Shown here: in pieces, positions 49,068 to 60,220 of the stretch
Position numbering within the stretch: position 1 is the stretch's first letter
Layout of the letters: every line of letters begins with the position of its first letter
Source: Rattus norvegicus
Taxonomy: Eukaryota; Chordata; Mammalia; Rodentia; Muridae
DNA: 64,000 nucleotides
Reading direction: 5' to 3'
Assembly: GCF_036323735.1 (NCBI RefSeq)
Contig: NC_086029.1
Coordinates: 50,339,357-50,403,356 of the forward strand
Translations under genes and position numbers: made by a program
Notes under the pieces: model-generated
Told to the model about the DNA's origin: nothing
Databases searched by the model: none
The model's input: only the letters and a program-made list of their open reading frames with translations

Positions 49068-52000
49068 GGTCCATTTGATTTTTCTGTGTCTGTCTGTCTT
49101 TTTTCTTTCTATTTTTTTTCCTTTTGAGATAAGACACCCTGTGTTTAATGTCTGTAAGATTGTATTGTCCTTTTCGTATTTTGTTCCTTCCTTTCGCTAT
49201 AAAGTGTCCCTCCTTCTGTCCCTCCCCACTCTTAGATTTAGTCTTTATTTGTCGAGACAGGGTTTCTTTGTGTAGCCCTAGCTATCCTGGAACTCATTCT
49301 ATAGACCAGGCTAGCCAGGCTGGCCTCAAATTCACAGAGATCCTCATGCCTCTATATCCCTAATGGTGAAATTAAAAGTATGCACCACTATGCCTGGTCC
49401 ACTCTTATCTCTTTTGATTAGTTTTAGGTTTATTAGGTATTGGAACATCTACCCTGTTAGTATCCTAGATCCATGTGCTTTTCTATCCTTACCTGAGGTT
49501 GTCTATCATTGATGGTAAGCTGTGTTTTCTGGAGGCAGCAAAAAAAAAAATAGATGGATTCTGTAATATTCAGAGTTATTATTCCTGGATATGTGCTAAT
49601 TCCTGTCATTGTTGTTGCTTTGTTTGTTTTTGAGTATGCATTTTGAGACAGTGTCTCACTGTACAGTTCTGTCTATCCTGGAATTCACTATGTAGACCAG
49701 GCTCACAGACTGCACTACCATGCCTGGCTTTCTTGTTGCTTCTGTGGTGTTCCTTGACATCTTTTGATAGACTATTGTGGTATTGCCTATGTATTCCCCA
49801 TAAATTCTTGGTTATGTTTATCCTTCTCTTCAGATCCAGGTATTTTTTTAAGAATCCTTTGTAAAGCTGTTTTAGCACTCATAAATTCCCTAAATCTGTT
49901 ATATCATGGGAAATTTTATTTCTCCATCAATTTTAATAGATAGCTTTGCTGGGTATAATTGCCTGGGTTCATGTTTGTGCTCTTTAGAACTTGGAATACA
50001 TCTTTCCAGGTTTTCCTGGCTTTAAAAGTTTCTAATGTGTGCCTGCCTTTAATCCCAGCACCCTGGAGTCAAAGACGGGTGGATGTGTAGGAGCTGGAGG
50101 CCAGCCTAGTCTACATAGTGAGTTCTAGGAGAGCCAGGGCTACATAGAGAGACCTGGGTTGTAAAAAAAAAAAAAAAAATCAAAACTAAAGTTTTCATTG
50201 AATTCCATTTCTATCCTACCATAGTATGTTTGTTATTGTTGTTTGTTTGATTAAATAAATTGATCAGTGTTAGAAATTTGATCCCTAATAAGAATAAGCT
50301 GTCACAGGCAGGAAGAGTTCTAACTTTCTTATGCCTTGTATCCTACCCATAACAGTGTACTGTGTGAACACAGATTTTGGTAGCATGAGACTAGTATAGC
50401 TTTATGCCTTGAAAAGCTCATGGCGTAAATCCTGTCTTGGGTCAGAGTGAGTCTCCCCACTTTACTTGTTCATCACACAAATGCAAACGCATGTCAGTGA
50501 ATTTGTATAAAGACCTGGATATGTATGTATTATGTATATTTTTGTATATTATGCATGTGAGTGTACATGCATTTACTCATATGTGTAGCCTATCTGGAAG
50601 GTTGTGTATATTAATATGAATTATGTACATATATTGCAGGAGTTTGGGGGGGTCCTGCTTGAGGTTTAGTAATAAAGACACAGTGTACTACAAAACACTG
50701 TACAGTACAAAACTGCTAGCCTATTTCGGCAGGCAGTCCCTCAGCTAGACATCCAGACTCCACCTGTCTTCCCTGCCACTGTGTCTCTAGCACATGGCTC
50801 TCTCTGCTCTACCTCCCAGTACTGCTCCTGTTCTTCCTCCGCTTCAGCTCTAGCCTTCATGCCTTTATTAACTAAGAGCCTCACTCCCTCCTCCTACAAA
50901 AAAAAACGTTAATAGCATACTGGGAGAGCTTACTCATAGCTTACTCACTCTAGAACAATCAGCAGCAGACAGGATTGTGCTCTATGCCTGCAGCTGACCA
51001 GGTTGACAGCTATGTGACCTCCCCCATGGTAGCTTGCTTTATTAACATGATAATGTCAGAGAATCATCTCTTTGGGCAGATAAGAAAGTGACAAACATTT
51101 CCATTTAGAAAGTAGGTGTTGTGGCTATAGAAATGACTATACCATATATCTTGCCAGCACCTGGCACTGCCAGCACAGCAATTAACAATTGAGAATAGAG
51201 GAACACACCGTCATAGCCAGTTGTTAAAGTATCTGTGTAGATAGATAACTCTGACACATGTACTGTGTGTGTACTCACTTACCACATATGGAAGGAAGGA
51301 TTTGTTGTGTACTTGTGTGTGAATCTATCACACATGGACAGGGATATGTGTGCTATGATAACATATGTGTAATTGTGTAGGTTGTTTTGTGGAAAGCAGA
51401 GTTTACTGTGATTATTACCTGAGCCGTGGGGGATCATTGCAGAACTATCCAAGCTGATTTCCCTACACCATTCTGCATACCCACCCCTGAGTAGGTATCC
51501 CATTCACTGAGAGAACCAAAACTGCCCTGAACTACCCACAGCAGGCTGCAGACTTATTTTCTGGCCAGGTCTGATGGGACCCTCTATCCTGTTCCCTCAG
51601 AGCTCTTCTGGAGGATGGGAAGGCCACAGTGCCCTGCCTGGCAGAGAGGCTGACCATGGAGCTCATCTCACACATCTGTGTAAGTTTTAGAGATCCTGCT
51701 AGAAACAAGTGTTTGTGGAACCCGTTGGACCTATTGAAAACAAGAAAGCGCTTAGGGGTGTTGGGTTGTTCCAACTTCCCCTGTTTTAGAAGCTGCTAGA
51801 AGGTGCTCTGTGGCATTTTCCTGCAGAGAATTCATGTATACATGTCTCTGATACAGAAGGAGGTGTCCCTGGGTGGCTCATATTTTAGGAACCAACCATG
51901 TACAGTGGACAGGATTATGTACCGTATGGAGGTGTGGGCAAACCTGGGAGGGGGGGAAAGATGCTTCTCAAGTGCTTCTCTATACCAGGAAAATGGTCTC

Positions 52001-53426
52001 AGGACTTTAGAATGTTGTCCATGTGTCATGACGACTGTGTAGCATAGACTTGGGGCCTTGTTTGCATTCCAGTCTAAATTTCCATGTTCCACTCACCTCT
52101 TTCCATTTCAGAAATCTCTTCCTTTGTTAGAAAATCAAATAAAGGAAAGTCACCAGAGTACAAGTGAGGAGCTGCAGAAGTATGGTGCAGACATACCAGA
52201 AGATGAGAATGAAAAAACTCTCTTCCTGATTGAAGTGAGTATTGTCTGTGTGTTCAGACATGGCGACTACATCACTCTCTACCCAGGAATCTCTCTGGCG
52301 CTCTTCAGATCCCATATCTCCACAGCTGATGGAGATGCATTCTGCCCATTTAGTGTTAAAAGGGGAGACAAGATAGAGACTGTGGTTGAGTTCATGGGTG
52401 GAGCTGGGTGGCATTTTTCTTTTGTCCACACTGAGAGAAGAGATCTCCCTGAGGATCTCAAAGAGAGAGGGGTAAGGGAGGTATTTCCTTCTGCAAAAGT
52501 CCCTTCTCCGTACTCTTCTGCTGGGCCCACCCCCAAATATCAAATGATGCTCCTGCCTGCAGGGTACACATGTTCTTTCACTATCTTATCCCTTGCTTGA
52601 AAGATCTTTCCTTATATTGATGTTTTTCTTCTTGACAGAAAATCAATGCTTTTAACCAGGACATCACTGCCATAGTAGAAGGGGAAGAGATTGTGAGGGA
52701 GAAAGAATGTCGCCTATTCACCAAGCTCCGTAAAGAGTTCTTCTTGTGGAGTGAGGAGATCGAAAGGAATTTCCAAAAAGGTGGGTATCTTGTTCAATCT
52801 GTGTTGCTGTCCTTAACAATCTTACACACCATTGTTATAGACATTAGAAGTTCATCATTCTCAGTTCTGGGTGCTAAGAAATCCCAGGTCGGGACACCAG
52901 AAGGTGTGGTGTCTAGGGCGGTCTTCATCTCTACTTACACGATGACCCAGCCTGGTCCTTGTGTGAGGAAGTTGAGAATCAGCTTCTCTTGTCCTCTGTT
53001 CTGAGAACACTCATCTCCTCTGGGAGGATGGGGCAACCATGTCCTGGTCACTTAAAGGCTTGCTTTTCAATGCTAGTACACTAGAAATGAAGTTCTTTTT
53101 ATGATCTGGGTAATGTATCAGATAAAGATCTGACAAGAGACCAAAGTACAGTTACTACCAAAGCTAATTTGTGAAACATAGAGGTTTTCTGGGTGTGGGG
53201 TAAATAAAGGAATATGGGTGATTACAGACACAGAAATGACTCAGAGACATTTATATCCTCAAAGCCCACCCCAGCATGAGTGATTGCATATGAAATCTAG
53301 TACATACTGCACATCCTGCAAGATCTTTCTGGGTAGTTCAATTGGTCTGAGCCTCTGCCAGGCAGCTTGACTTGTCTATGCCTCTGCCAGGCAGTCTAGC
53401 TCATCCAAGAGTGACTTCCAACAGTC

Positions 53427-53487
<61 letters not shown>

Positions 53488-56400
53488 CTTGAGGAGGGGC
53501 TCAGTGAATCTTATCAGTTTCAGAGACTTCCTGAAACCACTCATTTGTTTACTTTCTGAATTTTAAGAGCTTTCCAGGAGGTGGTAATGTTTAATTTCCC
53601 TTAGAAACATCCTATTTTTTTCCCACCTCCCTCTTAACATCTTATGTCTTAGGAGCACCCTTCAAAATAGACAGTTTTAATCTTGGAGGACACTGATGCA
53701 TGTGCAGGACCTTCAGTCTGGGGTATCTTAATGTGTTTCATTATGACAATGTGAAGATGATACAAGTACATGCAGCCCTCTACCTCTGCAGTAGCCCACT
53801 TCTCCATCTTCAGATCTTCAGAATCTGAAGCAGGGGGAAAGTGTTAGACATTTATTCTTTGATCATATATCAGTGCTGTCATGGCTGACAGGAAATCAAC
53901 GGGACTTTGCCTTCCTTGAAGTTGCTTGATGAAAACAGAGAATTGGTTTTTACAGATGGAGAATGTGAAATGGTACAGTTGCTATGGATGACAGCAGTGA
54001 CCCCTAGAGAAGGGAACACATGCTGCCCCTTCCACTCCCCAGGGAGATTTGGAAGGAAGTCTACAGGAAATAGACAACATTTAATTCTTTTGGCCTTGAC
54101 CTGACATTTCTACCCAGATTTCTACACATATTCTACTCTAGGAATTTATGCATACTTGTCAATCCTTGTAAGGCCGTGAGTCACCGTGGATTAAATACCA
54201 CCCTAACAGACTCTTTTATATTTAGTATCTTTAAAAACCTCATCTGAAAATAGTCCCACCCTAAGCTCCTGGATGGTTAGGACGACAGCACAAGAATTTT
54301 GAGGAAGGCAATTCAGCTCTTACCATCACTCAGTGGAGTATTTGAACCCACAAAAAGGTGTGGAAGGAGCAAGAACCACAAACTACTTGGCTGATGAGCC
54401 TTGCAGGCAACATACTGAGCCCCTTCTGTCACAGGGGCCTGTGTCCTGCAATTCCATGTCAAAGACACTCAGAATCTACACATGGAGTAGCCAGAGGCAG
54501 AGCACAGGGTGCAGAGGTGGAGACAGAATAAGGTGAGGGACCAACTGTTGGGAAGAAGAGTGGTTCCGGGGGTGACAGAAACTTCCCAGAACCAAGGATA
54601 AAACTTTAGAGCTCAACTTACAACTCTCCGGATGTATTTAATGTCTTGTTTAATGAGGTAAGCTTCCTTTTCATTAAAAAATATTCTTTAGGTTTGATCT
54701 TCTTCAACACCTACATGGTGACTCACACATCCAACTGTACCTCCAATCCCAGGAGATCTGACACTCTATTCTAGCCTGTTGTGGCACCATATGCACACTG
54801 TACACAGACATACATGCAGGAAAAACACCCATACACATAAAATGATAAAAACAGAACAATAACAAACACAACCAAACAAAAAAAAAATGGTCAGTTCATG
54901 GTAGAGAAAGCTGCGACCATCTGAGTCTGCTGCCTAATTCCATTAGAGGGGAGAGGCACTAGTATTTTGTGTCGTGAACAAGGGATCAAGTCACACTGCA
55001 GACATCAGATGCTTATTTCTCCTGTCATCTTTGGCTGAAGGGTGCCTCTCCTCCCATCCAGTTTGTGATGCTGTCTAGGGTTCATGGGACCTACTGAGCC
55101 ATGTTCACTGACCCTTCTTTGGTCAAAATTCATAAATCCACATGCTCAGGTCTTGTAGAGACTATATTTTCCTTTGGTTTCCACCTCTTGGATTCTATCA
55201 TGGTCTCAGACTCTGATCTTGCCTTTTGCCTTAACTGAGAAGTACCATTGAGATGGCATTCTTCTCTATGAACCTGAATATTTTTATTTCTTTCCTTTTC
55301 CTTTTAAAGATTTATTTATTTCGTTTATATATATGAGTACACTGTGACTTTCTTCAGACACACCAAGAGAAAGCATCAAATTCTACTACAGATAGTCGTG
55401 AGCCACCATGCTGTTGCTGGGACTTGAACTCAGGAACTCGGGAAGAACAATCAGTGTTCTTTACTGCTAAGCCATCTCTCCAGCCCTCCTGCCCCAGTAG
55501 CTTTCAATATGCAGACATTTATTCGATGCACTTTATCTTGGTAAACTCAGAATGGGTTTGTTTAACAAAGTCTGTAAGATGGTTTTATAAACAAGTAATA
55601 TTCCTCCTATTGTAGGTTCTGATGCTTTATATAAAGAAGTCTACACATTCGAAATGCAGTATCGTGGCCGAGAACTACCAGGGTTTGTGAATTACAAAAC
55701 ATTTGAGAACATCATAAGAAGACAAATCAAAACCCTGGAAGAACCAGCTATGGAAATGCTTCACAAGGTCACTGGTGAGTGTTGCACGGGGTCTCACTGA
55801 AGAATGCTTTTGTTGCTCTTAGCCATTTTATTTCTGGGATGGGGACACCTCAGAACTGTCTCTCAGTATGAGTTCTAGGCAGGGGCTGGGGCACAGGTTT
55901 TCTGTGACCCCAGATACTACTGTAGTGTTCAGGAATCCAACCTATTCTAACCCTGCAACAGAGTCATGTCACCTCCTAGCCCCTTAACTCAATCCGGTAG
56001 AGACCACAGTCAGAGTCCTTCATCCACGAGGTTGAAGCCTGAGTGTGCTTCTCTCTTCACTGGGCAAAGAAAGGAGAATGGAGGGAAAGAGAAGGAAAGC
56101 ACCCACATCCCTAATCTCTGCCCTGGTTTTGCATCTGAATAGCATGAACTCATGTTACCCCTCACCACATTGAACTGCTTCTTTCTCTCTTTAATCAGAA
56201 ATTGTACGGGCTGCCTTTACAACGGTTTCTGAGAAAAATTTCTCTGAGTTTTTTAATCTCCACAGAACTACCAAGGTAAAACCAAATGTATTATTTTTAA
56301 AGCACAATGAGTAACAGTAGAGAGTCAGTGTTTTGGATTGAGATTATTTCTGCTTTTCTGTGCTTGCTTGGACAAGGCTTAATTAGGTTCCTGCTTAAAT

Positions 56401-57778
56401 TTTAATGATGAGGCTACTGGTGCTGTCTGACTAAAGTAGGGATGTGGAGAGGAGGGGGAAGGGATGAAGGAACAGAGCTAGAGAGAATTCAGAGATTAAT
56501 GCTGAAGTACACTAATGAGTACCCTGTCAGGGAGGCTCACAGGCCCACGTTTAGGAAGACACTCCTGACATTGAGGGAAAGGTGACAGATATGGAACTCA
56601 AGGGGGACATTAAGATGGGTTTTGGGAAGTAAAACATTTATTAGAAGAGTTGATAGTGTTATAGAAAAACAGTATATCAGCTGCTCTGAGGAAAGTTAGT
56701 CCCCAGGGCTCCAGAAACCCTTCCAGGGATCTGAAGAGGAATGAAACTCACAGGAGTGACTCAGGGTCCCTGATAAGTCTCTGAGGGAGGAGCAATATTT
56801 CATAACCCTCTAGCCATGCTCTCTGATACCCCAGCAGGCAGAAGGAGACGAGGTGGGGGAAATGTGGCCACTGGTAAGCATCAGATAACCATCAGTAGCC
56901 TTTCAGTGTCCTTTGATGTGTGCAGGGTGTCTTAGAAAATGTATTTCCCAAAATGAGAAATCAAGGTATCTCAAAGCCTATTGAATTAGTAGGATAGCTG
57001 ATATTCTGTGAAGCAGAGGGAAGGGAAAGGCTGCTGGATTCTTGGGGCCAGAGTAGCAGTCTGGCCTAGACTCCATCAGTGAGAATGCTGAATGAAAGGT
57101 TTCCTCCATGGCTGTCCGTAAGTCCCATGACAGGATGCCCATAGATGACTATCCTAAAGTGACCCTTCTTATATCTGCATATTCTCTGGTAGAGACTACA
57201 TCCTTCCTTCCTGTAGATGTCAAAGCTGCTGAAATAGCAAGGACAGTAGCTGAAGAGAGTAGCAAGGGTCAGAGCTGAGAGTCCACAGAGGTCCCAGCCC
57301 TTGCCTACCTGTATCCCTTACTTCTCTCCTTCTTGTGACCAAATACCTGATAAGAACAACTTAGTAAGGGTCCATTTGGGCTCACTGTTTGAGGGGATAT
57401 GGTCTGCTGTGGCCAGAAAGACAGCAGTAGGAATGGGAGGCACATGGTGACACCTCTCTGTTTGAAAACTGATGAATGCTGATATTCAGAAGCCCAAACT
57501 ATAGGATAGCACTACCCACATTAGGCTGGGTTTTCTATCTCAATTAAACATCTCTGGAAATACCTTCTCAGACCTGATCTAATGTAGAATCCTGTGTGAT
57601 TATAATCTAGTCAAGGAACTGAAGAGGAGATTCAGTAGTTAAGAATGCTTACTGCTCTTGGAGAAGACTTGGGTTCAGTTTCCAGTTGCCACATGCAGTG
57701 GCTCCAGATCCATGGGATCCAGTCCCATTGTCTGGCCTTTGTACACACTTGCATGAATACAGTGCACAAACACATACA

Positions 57779-57812
<34 letters not shown>

Positions 57813-59552
57813 GATAAACAAACTAATCTTTAAATCCATTCAAGTTGACACTGGAGGTTGACCCTTGTAGCAGGGGGCTATTCATACCTAGCTCAGCCCT
57901 CCCCTGGTTTCCACCTTCAGCTCAGGGTGCGTCTGCACAGATGAGTTGAGCAGGGGGCGGGGATTGGGGAACAGGGGCTACTTCCCAGTACTGACTGCTT
58001 GTATTGCTGCCAAGCGACTAGATGCTTGTGGACCTGTGGAATGCCCTGTGTTCTTACCCCATGGTAAGCAAATCGTGATGACTGTTGGCTTGCTCTTCTC
58101 TTTCTTTGCAGTCCAAACTTGAAGACATCAGATTAGAACAGGAAACGGAAGCAGAGAAGGCGATCCGGCTTCACTTCCAGATGGAACAAATCATCTACTG
58201 CCAGGACCAAATTTATAGGAAAGCCTTGCAGAAGGTGAGAGAGGAGGAAGCTGAGGAGGAGGAGAGGAAGCATGGCAAAAGCAGGTCCGCTCAGTCCCCA
58301 AATTTACAGACCTCATCCATGGATGAAATCTTCCAGCATCTGAATGCCTACCGCCAGGTAAGTGTGTGAACACATGGGGACTGGGGTTTAGCCCATGTGG
58401 TCTCTCTGTTTCGGTGTCTCTCTTTGTTTAGGGTGGAAGTCTGCAAGGGGTTTCAGGACAAGTATGTCCTACAGCTCTAGGTGAGCCTCTGGGAAGTGAT
58501 TCTAATTCATTCAAATGAACAGGTAGCTTAGAGAAATTGATATCTGCCTTTTATGGTCCATGCGACCCTGGCTGTGTGGCTTAGACTCTCAGATCATCAG
58601 CTTTCTTCTCTGTAAGATGTGTTTTCCCCATCCTGAGTACCAGTGATGCAGTGTAGGGCCCTTAGCACGGTATTGGGAATCCATGAGCTCATCAAGGAGA
58701 AGTTAGGTCCTGACACCTGTTTGGTGGGGCACACATCATGAACCCCAAGTAAGAGCAGGTCCTACTCAGTCAGAGCCACAGGAAATTGAAGCACCACACA
58801 GGGAAAGTCATGGTGACCTTCTCATCAGACCTTTGACCTGCTCACTGCCTACTAGGAGTCCAGCCTTGTCATGTGACCAAGCCCAAGGTGCCTGCATTCT
58901 ATGGCCATGCACCTATAGACAGTCAGGTTTGCTATCTGACTCCGGGACTCTGACAACTCCAGGGACCTCAACAATTGGGGGAGCACAGGTTTTATCCTTC
59001 CTGCCTGGCTTTATTTCTCAGAGCATAATGTCCTCAATGTCTCTACATGTCATACTGTGTGAATCAGGGCTCGTCTGCAGACATCATCTCTTTCTTTTGG
59101 CCAAGGCCTTCTTCCCACTCAAGGCACCCATGACTGGTTTTCTTCGGTCTCTGCCCCTTACCTCCTCACCTTACCTTTTCCTATTCCCTCAGTCCTCTGC
59201 CAGGATACTGAGGGGCCTGAGGGAGGGCTGTCCCTACCAGCATCTCACTACTCAGAGATGACATGGTATGCTCAGGCTCCCTGTACCTCCCCCTCAAGCC
59301 TTTTGTGTCTCCCTCTACTAGGAGGCTCACAACTGCATCTCCAGCCACATTCCATTGATCATCCAGTATTTCATCTTGAAGATGTTTGCTGAGAAGCTGC
59401 AGAAGGGCATGCTCCAGCTCCTGCAGGACAAGGATTCCTGCAGCTGGCTCCTGAAGGAAAAGAGTGACACCAGTGAGAAGAGGAGATTCCTGAAGGAGCG
59501 GTTGGCAAGGCTGGCCCAAGCTCAGCGCAGGCTAGCCAAATTCCCTGGTTAA
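38004..59552 (+). CDS. Mx2: Interferon-induced GTP-binding protein Mx (rat Mx2-type), 13 coding exons, 659 aa
   Basis: Joined exons: 38004-38102, 43838-44030, 44990-45127, 45688-45842, 46096-46234, 46712-46910, 51601-51679, 52112-52234, 52639-52780, 55616-55774, 56199-56275, 58112-58357, 59322-59552; total 1980 nt, all introns GT-AG, no internal stop. Seen: P-loop GDQSSGKS (residues 75-82), dynamin signature LPRGSGIVTR (93-102, switch I Thr101), DLPG (176-179), TKPD (245-248), then stalk and C-terminal GTPase effector region. An acidic run EEEAEEEE (545-552) lies in the region matching loop L4, which sets antiviral range in this family. Known of the family: large self-assembling GTPases that block RNA virus replication. 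The C-terminus lacks the basic nuclear signal of rodent Mx1, so a cytoplasmic site is inferred. The start has purine at -3 and G at +4. Rat Mx2 and Mx3 are nearly identical; I favour Mx2 but cannot separate them here. Confidence 0.93.
40125..40770 (-). mobile_element. Old L1 fragments (ORF2 scrap and 3' UTR), antisense in Mx intron 2
   Basis: 40125-40330 resembles the ORF2 end of rodent L1 on the - strand. 40390-40770 matches the older rodent (Lx-type) L1 3' UTR, with blocks such as GGCAGGCCTCCCATGG, CACCTCCTCTCCCATTAAGG and AGTCAGAGATAGCCCCTG. Confidence 0.65.
41604..41965 (+). repeat. Rodent dispersed repeat in Mx intron 2
   Basis: GTCTTAGGGATTTACTGC...AACACCATGACCAAGGCAAG...ATTTAATTGGGGCTGG...CAGTGACACACC...AACAGTACCACTCC matches the copy at 33690-33975 in order. 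Confidence 0.55.
43060..43600 (+). mobile_element. LTR-like block with TATA box, 240-350 bp before Mx exon 3
   Basis: The + strand has AATAAA (43178), a CCAAT box (about 43433) and a good TATAAAA (43484-43490) followed by a (TCTG)n/pyrimidine stretch, as in the R region of rodent LTRs. The edges are not defined. Confidence 0.38.
43838..44030 (+). CDS. Mx2: Mx exon 3: residues 34-97, P-loop
   Basis: Acceptor catttag and donor gtgaga flank 193 nt that leave one base in phase. The exon starts [13 protein letters not shown], holds the first bundle-signalling helix and the GDQSSGKS P-loop (75-82), and ends inside the dynamin signature LPRGS. The codon for Gly98 is split across the junction. Confidence 0.93.
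44990..45127 (+). CDS. Mx2: Mx exon 4: residues 98-143, switch I
   Basis: Acceptor ttttatag and donor gtcagt flank 138 nt. The exon completes the dynamin signature with IVTR; Thr101 is the switch I threonine. It continues CPLVLKL and an acidic stretch ending EEAINT. Confidence 0.92.
45688..45842 (+). CDS. Mx2: Mx exon 5: residues 144-195, switch II
   Basis: Acceptor tttccag and donor gtgaga flank 155 nt; the split Gly144 codon joins to QNHIAG. The exon carries the G3 motif DLPG (176-179) in the context [11 protein letters not shown]. Confidence 0.93.
46096..46234 (+). CDS. Mx2: Mx exon 6: residues 196-241
   Basis: Acceptor cttacag and donor gtaagg flank 139 nt. The exon encodes the conserved Mx GTPase segment containing [17 protein letters not shown] and ends DPDGDRTI, one base into Gly242. 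Confidence 0.92.
46712..46910 (+). CDS. Mx2: Mx exon 7: residues 242-307, G4 motif
   Basis: The acceptor is tgtttcag. The exon opens with G-ILTKPD, so the G4 motif TKPD (245-248) lies at its start, and runs through the VKCRGQQD segment to HPQF. Its donor reads CAG|gtgcct, the poorest match to consensus in the gene, and it precedes the 4.7-kb intron filled with old L1 sequence. Confidence 0.9.
48294..48345 (+). repeat. (CT)n/(CCCT)n microsatellite
   Basis: TCTCTCTC passing into CCCTCCCTCCCT inside the antisense L1 of intron 7. A (ATCT)n-like tract follows at 48656-48735. Confidence 0.9.
49247..49398 (-). mobile_element. B1 SINE
   Basis: GAGACAGGGTTTCTTTGTGT, AGCTATCCTGGAACTCATTC and CCAGGCTGGCCTCAAATTCA are the reverse of a B1. 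Confidence 0.9.
49635..49729 (-). mobile_element. B1 SINE, truncated
   Basis: TTTGAGACAGTGTCTCACTG, TATCCTGGAATTCACTATGT and AGACCAGGCT, ending CACTACCATGCCTGGCTT, form a - strand B1 with its middle lost. Confidence 0.8.
50036..50181 (+). mobile_element. B1 SINE, 5'-truncated
   Basis: GTGCCTGCCTTTAATCCCAG, GAGGCCAGCCTAGTCTACAT and AGCCAGGGCTACATAGAGA, then a 17-nt A tail. Confidence 0.88.
51601..51679 (+). CDS. Mx2: Mx exon 8: residues 308-334
   Basis: The acceptor ttccctcag precedes AGCTCTTCTGG. The split codon gives Arg308, then [18 protein letters not shown], and the exon ends HIC before donor gtaagt. It is 79 nt long and closes the GTPase domain. Confidence 0.9.
52112..52234 (+). CDS. 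Mx2: Mx exon 9: residues 335-375, stalk
   Basis: Acceptor tttcag and donor gtgagt flank 123 nt (41 codons, phase 0). The exon begins [13 protein letters not shown] and ends EKTLFLIE, the first part of the middle/stalk domain. Confidence 0.92.
52639..52780 (+). CDS. Mx2: Mx exon 10: residues 376-422, stalk
   Basis: Acceptor cttgacag and donor gtgggt flank 142 nt. The exon begins [15 protein letters not shown], contains [13 protein letters not shown] and ends ERNFQK one base into Gly423. Confidence 0.92.
53431..53482 (+). repeat. (GT)n microsatellite
   Basis: About 25 uninterrupted GT units in Mx intron 10; likely polymorphic in length. Confidence 0.95.
54694..54860 (+). mobile_element. B3 SINE remnant
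   Basis: CACCTACATGGTGACTCACA is followed by a body that ends ACAGACATACATGCAGG and ACACCCATACACATAAAAT, as in B3 3' ends. The head is degraded. Confidence 0.7.
55306..55487 (-). mobile_element. B2 SINE, antisense in Mx intron 10
   Basis: AAAGATTTATTTATTTCGTT, TATGAGTACACTGTGAC and the end GCTAAGCCATCTCTCCAGCC are the reverse of a B2. It lies 128 bp before the exon 11 acceptor. Confidence 0.9.
55616..55774 (+). CDS. Mx2: Mx exon 11: residues 423-475, stalk
   Basis: Acceptor tattgtag and donor gtgagt flank 159 nt. The exon starts GSDALYKEV and includes [16 protein letters not shown], a well-conserved Mx stalk segment. It ends HKVT one base into Glu476. The acceptor lies about 130 bp after an antisense B2 SINE. 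Confidence 0.92.
56199..56275 (+). CDS. Mx2: Mx exon 12: residues 476-501, stalk
   Basis: Acceptor ttaatcag and donor gtaaaa flank 77 nt encoding [19 protein letters not shown] to TTK. The phase closes at 0. Confidence 0.9.
57618..57832 (+). mobile_element. B3 SINE with (CA)n tail in Mx intron 12
   Basis: ACTGAAGAGGAGATTCAGTA, GTTAAGAATGCTTACTGCTC and GGATCCAGTCCCATTGTCTG precede a (CA)n tract at 57785-57812. Confidence 0.8.
58112..58357 (+). CDS. Mx2: Mx exon 13: residues 502-583, stalk and loop L4
   Basis: Acceptor ctttgcag and donor gtaagt flank 246 nt (82 codons). It starts [18 protein letters not shown]. Residues about 533-572 match the position of loop L4 in Mx proteins. They carry an acidic run (545-552) followed by a basic/serine-rich stretch. 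The exon ends HLNAYRQ. Confidence 0.93.
59322..59552 (+). CDS. Mx2: Mx exon 14: residues 584-659, GTPase effector end, stop TAA
   Basis: Acceptor ctctactag is followed by [15 protein letters not shown] and the C-terminal helices [19 protein letters not shown], ending FPG and TAA at 59550-59552. This is the last stalk helix and the C-terminal bundle-signalling helix. No nuclear-localisation cluster like that of rodent Mx1 is present. Confidence 0.93.
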   Translation, partial: EAHNCISSHIPLIIQYFILKMFAEKLQKGMLQLLQDKDSCSWLLKEKSDTSEKRRFLKERLARLAQAQRRLAKFPG

Positions 59553-59585
59553 GCTGGCCCTGTCCTTTCCTGTGTCTCCTGGATA

Positions 59586-59591
59586 ATTAAA
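59586..59591 (+). promoter_or_regulatory. Mx2: Poly(A) signal ATTAAA of Mx
   Basis: The hexamer ATTAAA lies 34 nt after the stop codon, giving a very short 3' UTR. Cleavage would be expected within about 30 nt, at about 59605-59620. A GT-rich downstream stretch (TTGTTGTGGTTTG) lies exactly where an LTR begins (59619), so the LTR edge may supply the downstream element. Confidence 0.7.
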
Positions 59592-59618
59592 TATTCAGGG
59601 ACAGAAGGGTTCCAGCCT

Positions 59619-60215
59619 TGTTGTGGTTTGCCCTAAGATATCTGTATTTTGATGCTAATTCCACTGCCCCAGGGACAGCTGCCTAGTCCTGTACTCAGGA
59701 ATCAGGTGACTTCACCAGAAACTTCTCCCCATTGAATTTGTAAAATACAGGTGAGGGGCACATAGAGGATAGAAAGAGGCCTGTAATTGGACCAGAAGTA
59801 AGGATTGGTGGGAGAGAAGTTTAAAGGAAGGGGAGGATACTGGAAGGGAAAGAAGGAGAGGAGAGAGATAGAGAGAAGCCATGGCAGGACAATATGGCAG
59901 GTGACATTAAGATTCCATGCTGTACCTTTACAGGTTGTTACAAATGTTCTTAAGGGATGGATGGTACTGGGCTTTGTATGTTTAGGTGGGCAATTATATC
60001 TTACCAATTGGGTCAAAGATTATTGTGTTGTGTGTTCTTTTATGTGACGATTTGAGTGTAGCAAAGTATGCGGCAGCAGGAGACACTAGGCCACCGAGGA
60101 GTTGGGATGTGTTTCCGCCAAGATGTCTAGGAGATATCCTGGGGCACCGTGGTGCTGGACCTAGAGAGGTAAAAGACAACAATACTTTTCTTATTTTTTT
60201 AATATTTTTACAACA
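59619..60215 (+). mobile_element. LTR of a class II-type retroelement directly behind the Mx gene
   Basis: A 597-bp sequence has inverted ends TGTTGT and ACAACA and is followed after five bases by a tRNA-Lys-type primer-binding site. It starts 28 bp after the Mx poly(A) signal. No second LTR was recognised downstream, so the rest of the element is probably truncated or decayed. Confidence 0.68.
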
Positions 60216-60220
60216 ATAGA

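Larger units (their letters stand above)
47440..50035 (-). mobile_element. Old L1 (Lx-like), antisense in Mx intron 7
   Basis: Blocks run in the same order and strand as the L1 at 16923-23525, from the reverse-transcriptase part of ORF2 (about 47620) to ORF1 (about 49920-50030). They are much more diverged, with many indels. B1 insertions at 49247-49398 and 49635-49729 and a (TG)n tract at 49013-49067 interrupt it. Confidence 0.82.
46911..51600 (+). other. Mx intron 7
   Basis: 4.7 kb largely made of an old antisense L1 (about 47440-50035) with three B1 pieces and several microsatellites. The remainder (50180-51600) shows no exon or recognisable element. Confidence 0.6.
52781..55615 (+). other. 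Mx intron 10
   Basis: 2.8 kb. It contains a (GT)n tract (53431-53482), a B3-like remnant (54694-54860) and an antisense B2 SINE (55306-55487). No exon-like sequence is recognised in the remainder. Confidence 0.55.

Noticed and set aside
52127..52543. 138-codon - strand frame across Mx exon 9
   Set aside because: Antisense shadow of the exon and intron with no similarity recognised.
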